10,918 nucleotides of DNA from Verrucomicrobiales bacterium (GTDB taxonomy: Bacteria > Verrucomicrobiota > Verrucomicrobiia > Verrucomicrobiales > DEV007): positions 1 to 10,918 of the forward strand of contig PAHQ01000032.1 of the NCBI GenBank assembly GCA_002705125.1. Reading direction: 5' to 3'. Below are positions 7,196 to 10,918 of this stretch, in pieces (the first letter of the stretch is position 1; the number at the start of each line of letters is the position of its first letter). A program made the position numbers and the translations under genes. The notes beneath the pieces are model-generated. The model had not been told where the DNA came from. It saw only the letters and a program-made list of their open reading frames with translations, and did not search any database.

Positions 7196-8587
7196 TCAAA
7201 TGCCAAGAATTGCAGATGCGATTCCGAAGTAAATTAATAATCCTAGAACGTCTACAATAGTTGTAATCGCAGGTGAGGCGACGACGGCAGGATCAAGCTT
7301 GAATGCCTTTGCCATCATAGGGAGAGCTGCCCCAATAAAAGTTGATGCCGCGACTTGAATTGTCAGGGCAATTCCAACCGTCATCACAAGTTTATTAAGG
7401 CTGTAATTTCCGGTAATTGTTTTAAGGGACTCCTCACTTAAAAATGCGTTTATGAGTAACCAACTGCCAACGGCAATTAGTACGCCCAAAAGAGCTCCAA
7501 GAGCTAGTCCAATCTTTAATTCTTTCCAAACGACTCGGAAAAATTCTGAGGGTGAGAATTCTCCGAGTGACATTGCTCGTATAACCATGGTTGCAGACTG
7601 TGCGCCTGTATTTCCTCCAGTCGCTACAATCATTGGCATGTAAACCGCAAGAATGAACACGTTTTCGAGTAGCTGCTCGTAATTTAGAATAACTAAACCT
7701 GAAAGAATTGCGACAATAGCAAGTAGGAAAACCCAAACAGCGCGCCTCTTGAAGTGGGAGAGTACAGGAGATTTAAGATAACCTTCTTCATCTCTTTCTC
7801 CGGCAATAGCCGCCGCTTTCTCCAAATCTTCGGTGGACTCCTCTTCCTGAATTTCTAAGGCATCGTCAAACGTGATGATACCTAAGAGCCTACTATCTGA
7901 ATCTACGACGGGCAGGGCAAGCATATCGTATTTGACCATTAATTTTAATGCTTCCTCCTGGTCAGCTTCTGCACTTATTGAAATCTGCTCATTATCCATG
8001 ATTTCATTAATAGGTGTGCTCCACTTATTAAAGGTGAGGTCCCTTAACCGGACCTTGCCCAATATTCTGTTGTGGTCATCAGTGACATAGATTCGTGCTA
8101 GAATTTCGGCGTCTTCTTTCGTCTCCTCTAGAGTTTCGATAGTCTCTTTGACTGTCATTCCCTCACGAACTTTTGCGAACGCAGTGGTCATTCTTCCACC
8201 CGCAGAATCCTCAGGATAACTTAATAGCGTTTCAACTGCATCCTTCTTCTCTCCTGATAAGAGTTCTTCGTATTCCTGTTGATGGTCTAGGTCTGTTTCC
8301 TGAATGAGGTCAGCAACAACGTCATCCGGAAGGCTTTCTAGAATTACAGAACGGTCCTGTTCTTCAAGTCCTGCAACTAGGTCGGCAGACTCTGGAGCAG
8401 GCAAGAAGCTTGTGATTAATGAAAGAGCTTCATTATCCAGAAATTTTGCAAAGAGCTCTTGCTGGTCTTCATCCAGTGAGGTGAATGCAGCTGCAGCATC
8501 AGCCGGGTGAAGGCCTCGGCAAATATCCTTAAGTTCCGCCTCATTCCCGGTCTCGATTGCTTTTTCGATAGATTCGGGGATGCGCAT
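7196..8587 (-). CDS. mgtE: magnesium channel/transporter MgtE
   Basis: A full-length MgtE of 463 residues, an inner-membrane homodimeric Mg2+ channel. The order is the N-terminal superhelical Mg-sensing domain (about 5-125, acidic, with the junction LLSYPEDSAGGRMTT at 121-135), a pair of CBS domains (about 137-195 and 197-255, with EIMDN and LALPVVDSDSRLLGIIT), a connecting plug helix (about 253-280) and five membrane helices from about 285 to the end. Pore-region motifs are MPMIVATGGNTGAQS (317-331) and LDPAVVASPAITTIVD (431-446). D446 in the last helix probably corresponds to the Mg-binding pore Asp of the Thermus protein, judged by distance from the C-terminus. In the family Mg2+ binding to the cytosolic domains closes the pore. 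It starts six bases after the OmpA-domain gene, with AAGGA overlapping that stop, indicating co-transcription. Confidence 0.95.
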   Translation of the reverse strand: MRIPESIEKAIETGNEAELKDICRGLHPADAAAAFTSLDEDQQELFAKFLDNEALSLITSFLPAPESADLVAGLEEQDRSVILESLPDDVVADLIQETDLDHQQEYEELLSGEKKDAVETLLSYPEDSAGGRMTTAFAKVREGMTVKETIETLEETKEDAEILARIYVTDDHNRILGKVRLRDLTFNKWSTPINEIMDNEQISISAEADQEEALKLMVKYDMLALPVVDSDSRLLGIITFDDALEIQEEESTEDLEKAAAIAGERDEEGYLKSPVLSHFKRRAVWVFLLAIVAILSGLVILNYEQLLENVFILAVYMPMIVATGGNTGAQSATMVIRAMSLGEFSPSEFFRVVWKELKIGLALGALLGVLIAVGSWLLINAFLSEESLKTITGNYSLNKLVMTVGIALTIQVAASTFIGAALPMMAKAFKLDPAVVASPAITTIVDVLGLLIYFGIASAILGI

Positions 8588-8590
8588 CTT

Positions 8591-8595
8591 TCCTT
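8591..8595 (-). promoter_or_regulatory. ribosome binding site of mgtE
   Basis: AAGGA on the minus strand overlaps the TAA stop of the upstream OmpA-domain gene and ends three bases before the mgtE ATG. The spacing is short but this is one of the few Shine-Dalgarno-like sequences in the window, and the overlap suggests translational coupling. Confidence 0.55.
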
Positions 8596-9622
8596 AATCA
8601 GTAGGTGGTAGAATTACGATTTCGACTCTTCTGTTTAGTGTCTGTTCTTCTACGGCTCCGTTGGGATTCGTTAAAGGTCTGCTCTCGCCGAACGCCTGTA
8701 TTTTTAATGATTCTTCTGGAATAGACAGATTGTCAACTAACCAACGTTTTACTGATCCTGCTCTCTTCCTACTTAACTCCATATTGTAATCATCTGGTCC
8801 AGTGCTGTCAGTATGGCCTTCGATAATGAAGGTTGATTTCGGATTCTTTTGGATTAACAATCCGAGCTTCATTAGGCTTTGACGCGCGCCTTTCTGAAGC
8901 TCGTCTTCATTATACTCGAAGAGTAAATCTGTTGGCATAAGAATTGGCTTAGTTTGATCTAGTATAGGTCCTACCTGATTGAGTAATACATCAAGGTCAC
9001 TAAACTGACCGCCTTTTACTTCTCCTGTATCTGAGAGTTTAGCGAGTGTGTTTTCATAGTTTTTTAGAAGTGTTTCTTCATCTAATAAAGAGTTTTCTTG
9101 ATCGCCGATTCCTATGACGAGTTGATCGGGAGACGCGATTGGTGTTTCCTCAAGAGAAGACTTTGCGATGGCATTAAGTTCGTCACGCATTTGTTGAGCC
9201 TCTTGCTCTAGGAGTGCTGTCATTTCTTTTTGTTCAGACTGAGTTTTCACGAAAGGGTTGTCTTCCTCGCCTGGTCTTAGTCTGATTCCTGCCTCAGGAA
9301 TTTTAAAAGGATCTTCAACCTGTTTTAATAAGTCTTGAGCGTTTACGTTGTTAAGGTTCGCTTTTTCCGCTTCATCAAGAGACATAGGTTCTTTTTTCTC
9401 TGGCTCTTCATTAATAACTCCCCTGATTTTAAATTCTTTTAAATTTTCAATTGCTGATCTGGTTGGGGCTTCGTCTGCAGGGATGACAATTTTTTGGAAC
9501 CAGGTGTAGAGACCGAGGTGAAGGCCAAATGAAAAAATAACCGCAATTATCATTAGCGGCTTAATCCAGGATGCCCCGCCGGCTGGGGCGGGTTCCCAAT
9601 CATAGTTGGATTGGATGGCCAT
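8594..9622 (-). CDS. inner-membrane-anchored OmpA-family (peptidoglycan-binding) protein
   Basis: Starting at ATG 9622 the protein has 342 residues: a short cytoplasmic tail (MAIQSNYDWEPAPAGGAS), one membrane helix (IKPLMIIAVIFSFGLHLGLYTWF), a long charged periplasmic linker of about 180 residues including a Glu/Gln-rich, probably coiled-coil part, and a C-terminal OmpA domain of about 110 residues. The OmpA domain shows LLFEYNEDEL, the signature IIEGHTDSTGPDDYNMELSRKRA and LNRRVEIVI, with the Asp of GHTD and the Arg of NRRVE as the expected diaminopimelate-binding residues. It should tie the inner membrane to peptidoglycan; there is no beta-barrel and no lipobox. The frame is open to ATG 9721, which would add 33 residues. 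I prefer 9622 because the tail-then-helix layout is natural and AGGAA lies about 10 bases upstream, but 9721 has an AGGGG patch and a nearby promoter. It is followed by mgtE after six bases. Confidence 0.85.
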   Translation of the reverse strand: MAIQSNYDWEPAPAGGASWIKPLMIIAVIFSFGLHLGLYTWFQKIVIPADEAPTRSAIENLKEFKIRGVINEEPEKKEPMSLDEAEKANLNNVNAQDLLKQVEDPFKIPEAGIRLRPGEEDNPFVKTQSEQKEMTALLEQEAQQMRDELNAIAKSSLEETPIASPDQLVIGIGDQENSLLDEETLLKNYENTLAKLSDTGEVKGGQFSDLDVLLNQVGPILDQTKPILMPTDLLFEYNEDELQKGARQSLMKLGLLIQKNPKSTFIIEGHTDSTGPDDYNMELSRKRAGSVKRWLVDNLSIPEESLKIQAFGESRPLTNPNGAVEEQTLNRRVEIVILPPTD

Positions 9623-9748
9623 AATATTAAGTTTCCTATGAGCTGGATCGAAGTCAAGGTTCACTACATGCTTATAGAACGTGCTACCAGAGCTTGATTT
9701 TTCATATAATTCCCCGATCATTAGCGCCCCTACTTTAGCTTTTAGCTA

Positions 9749-9754
9749 ATTATA
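9749..9754 (-). promoter_or_regulatory. -10 box of the OmpA-domain/mgtE operon promoter
   Basis: The minus strand reads TATAAT, a perfect sigma-70 -10 hexamer. Transcription would begin near 9742, about 20 bases before ATG 9721 and about 120 before ATG 9622. No good -35 box is seen at 16-18 bases. The site lies inside the 59-base AT-rich region shared with the glyQS promoter, so a chance match is possible. Confidence 0.45.
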
Positions 9755-9768
9755 CTAATAAAACTTAA

Positions 9769-9774
9769 TATAAT
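9769..9774 (+). promoter_or_regulatory. -10 box of the glyQS promoter, placed for a leaderless mRNA
   Basis: The plus strand reads TATAAT, a perfect -10 hexamer, with only five bases (ACACA) before the ATG of the glycyl-tRNA synthetase at 9780. With the usual distance of about seven bases, transcription would begin at or within one or two bases of the A of the start codon, giving a leaderless message. No clear -35 box is present; the best candidates 16-18 bases upstream are poor. Confidence 0.45.
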
Positions 9775-9779
9775 ACACA

Positions 9780-10918
9780 ATGTCCTCAGAATCCGACCGT
9801 AACGAAAGGATGGAAAAAATCGTCAGCCTCTGCAAGAGGAGAGGTTTTATTTTTCAGTCTGCAGAAATGTATGGCGGAATGAACGGTTGTTGGGACTACG
9901 GTCCTTTGGGAGCTGAGTTGAAGCGCAATCTGAAGGATTTTTGGTGGAAGAAGAATGTAACAGAGCGTGAGGACATAGTTGGGATGGATGGCTCTATACT
10001 AACTCACCAAGATGTTCTAAAGGCTTCTGGTCACGTCGGTGGTTTTTCTGATCCGATGTCAGATTGCTTACTTTCAAGGGCAAGGCTCAGGGCGGATCAG
10101 GTTCCAGAGCAGAATGGTACCGCAGTGTGGTATTCAGGGGCCAAACACGAAGCGACTGAATGGTCGGTGGATAGTGAGTTTGCTGTTCTCGTTCCGGAGG
10201 GTAAGGATCCAGATTCAGCCAAGAAAACAGCGCGTCAGTTTTATGGTGAAAGAATGCCAGATAAGAAAATTTCTCCCAAAGAGCTCGAGCTCATTGAGGA
10301 GAAGAGGGAAGAGCTCAAAGGAACGACAAGGTTTAACCCACAGAACGGATCACTTTTGACTGAACCTAGAGAATTTAATCTGATGTTTCAGACAAGTGTT
10401 GGTGCTTCTAGTGATGAAGGATCAATTGCTTATTTGAGACCGGAGACCGCACAATCCATTTTTGTGCAATTCAAAAACATTCTTGAAACCTCCAGGCAGA
10501 AACTTCCCTTTGGAATTGCTCAAATCGGAAAAGCTTTTCGAAACGAAATCAATCCACGTAACTTTACTTTCAGGTCCCGTGAGTTTGAACAGATGGAAAT
10601 TGAATTCTTCTGCCGTGGTGAAGACGGTCTTCGTCTCACTGATGAGTGGCTCGAGACGAGAATGAAGTTCTATGAATCGATTGGTATTCCACGTGATAAG
10701 CTGCATGTCCTTGATGTGCCGGATGGAGAGCGCGCGCATTACTCGAGTAAGACTTATGACATTGAGTATGATTTTCCATTTGGAATTCAGGAGCTTGAGG
10801 GCGTTGCCTACCGGACTGATTATGATTTGAAGAAACACGGTGAGGCGAGCGGCAAGCCTATTGAGTATTTTGATGAGCAGACTAAAGAGAAACTTATTCC
10901 TCATGTCGTTGAGCCTAG
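9780..10918 (+). CDS. glyQS: glycyl-tRNA synthetase, single-chain class II type, N-terminal part
   Basis: Charges tRNA-Gly with glycine in the cytoplasm. The reading frame from ATG 9780 is open for 379 codons to the right edge, so the C-terminal part and anticodon-binding domain are missing. Visible family features are KIVSLCKRRGFIFQSAEMYG (13-32), WDYGPLG (38-44), the SGHVGGFSDPM block (83-93), LTEPREFNLMFQTSVG (192-207), LRPETAQSIFVQF (218-230) and class II motif 2 as FRNEINPRNFTFRSREFEQM (251-270). This is the alpha2 type of archaea, eukaryotes and many bacteria, not the alpha/beta GlyQ+GlyS type. The zinc site is degraded: C96 remains, but the next expected Cys is S99 and the second pair is N186 and N189 in NPQNG. 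ATG 9810 (M11) is an alternative start. It is transcribed divergently from the OmpA/mgtE operon. Confidence 0.93.
   Translation, partial: MSSESDRNERMEKIVSLCKRRGFIFQSAEMYGGMNGCWDYGPLGAELKRNLKDFWWKKNVTEREDIVGMDGSILTHQDVLKASGHVGGFSDPMSDCLLSRARLRADQVPEQNGTAVWYSGAKHEATEWSVDSEFAVLVPEGKDPDSAKKTARQFYGERMPDKKISPKELELIEEKREELKGTTRFNPQNGSLLTEPREFNLMFQTSVGASSDEGSIAYLRPETAQSIFVQFKNILETSRQKLPFGIAQIGKAFRNEINPRNFTFRSREFEQMEIEFFCRGEDGLRLTDEWLETRMKFYESIGIPRDKLHVLDVPDGERAHYSSKTYDIEYDFPFGIQELEGVAYRTDYDLKKHGEASGKPIEYFDEQTKEKLIPHVVEP

Noticed and set aside
7434..7736. A 100-codon minus-strand open frame
   Set aside because: It overlaps the membrane part of mgtE in another frame; the mgtE translation is fully conserved there.
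10039..10359. A 106-codon plus-strand open frame
   Set aside because: It is a shifted frame inside the glycyl-tRNA synthetase gene, with Arg/Gln-rich sequence and no motif.
10422..10904. A 160-codon open frame on the minus strand, the longest unexplained one
   Set aside because: It lies wholly antisense to the glycyl-tRNA synthetase frame, whose conserved motifs are clear here; its translation shows no recognisable domain.

Overview
The window looks like a stretch of chromosome from a low-GC member of the PVC superphylum, most likely a marine Verrucomicrobiota bacterium; this is inferred from gene content. The strongest indicators are the adjacent genes for a DUF1595/DUF1592/DUF1588/DUF1585 protein and a DUF1552 protein, a pair largely confined to Planctomycetota, Verrucomicrobiota and relatives, and a secreted PQQ-like propeller with the N-terminal WPSWRG-type motif common in those phyla. 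Coding density is very high. No gap between genes exceeds about 160 bases. I see no tRNA, rRNA, CRISPR array, insertion sequence, integrase or plasmid function.

Layout. (1) Positions 2-3040, plus strand: the C-terminal part of a large PSCyt/PSD-type protein with a c-type haem motif (cut by the left edge), then a Tat-exported DUF1552 protein. They lie 33 bases apart and probably form an operon. (2) Positions 3065-4961, minus strand: a DUF1858-like plus rhodanese-like protein, then a secreted PQQ-like beta-propeller, separated by one base. (3) Positions 5026-7171, plus strand: phosphatidylserine synthase pssA, then a GT81-type (GpgS-like) glycosyltransferase. (4) Positions 7196-9622 (or 9721), minus strand: an inner-membrane-anchored OmpA-domain protein, then the magnesium channel mgtE, six bases apart and probably co-transcribed. 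(5) Positions 9780-10918, plus strand: single-chain glycyl-tRNA synthetase, cut by the right edge and therefore without a visible stop codon.

The units do not form one obvious pathway. They are small operons for the envelope (pssA, the OmpA protein, the secreted propeller, the DUF1592/DUF1552 pair), ion and osmolyte balance (mgtE, GpgS-like enzyme) and translation (glyQS). Points worth a second look are: a rhodanese domain with Asp where the catalytic Cys should be; a glycyl-tRNA synthetase that has lost most of its zinc ligands; a perfect -10 box placed so that glyQS would have a leaderless transcript, back to back with a promoter for the OmpA/mgtE operon; and a general shortage of Shine-Dalgarno sequences. 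I found no clearly new multi-gene system. The nearest thing to an undescribed function is the DUF1592/DUF1552 pair.
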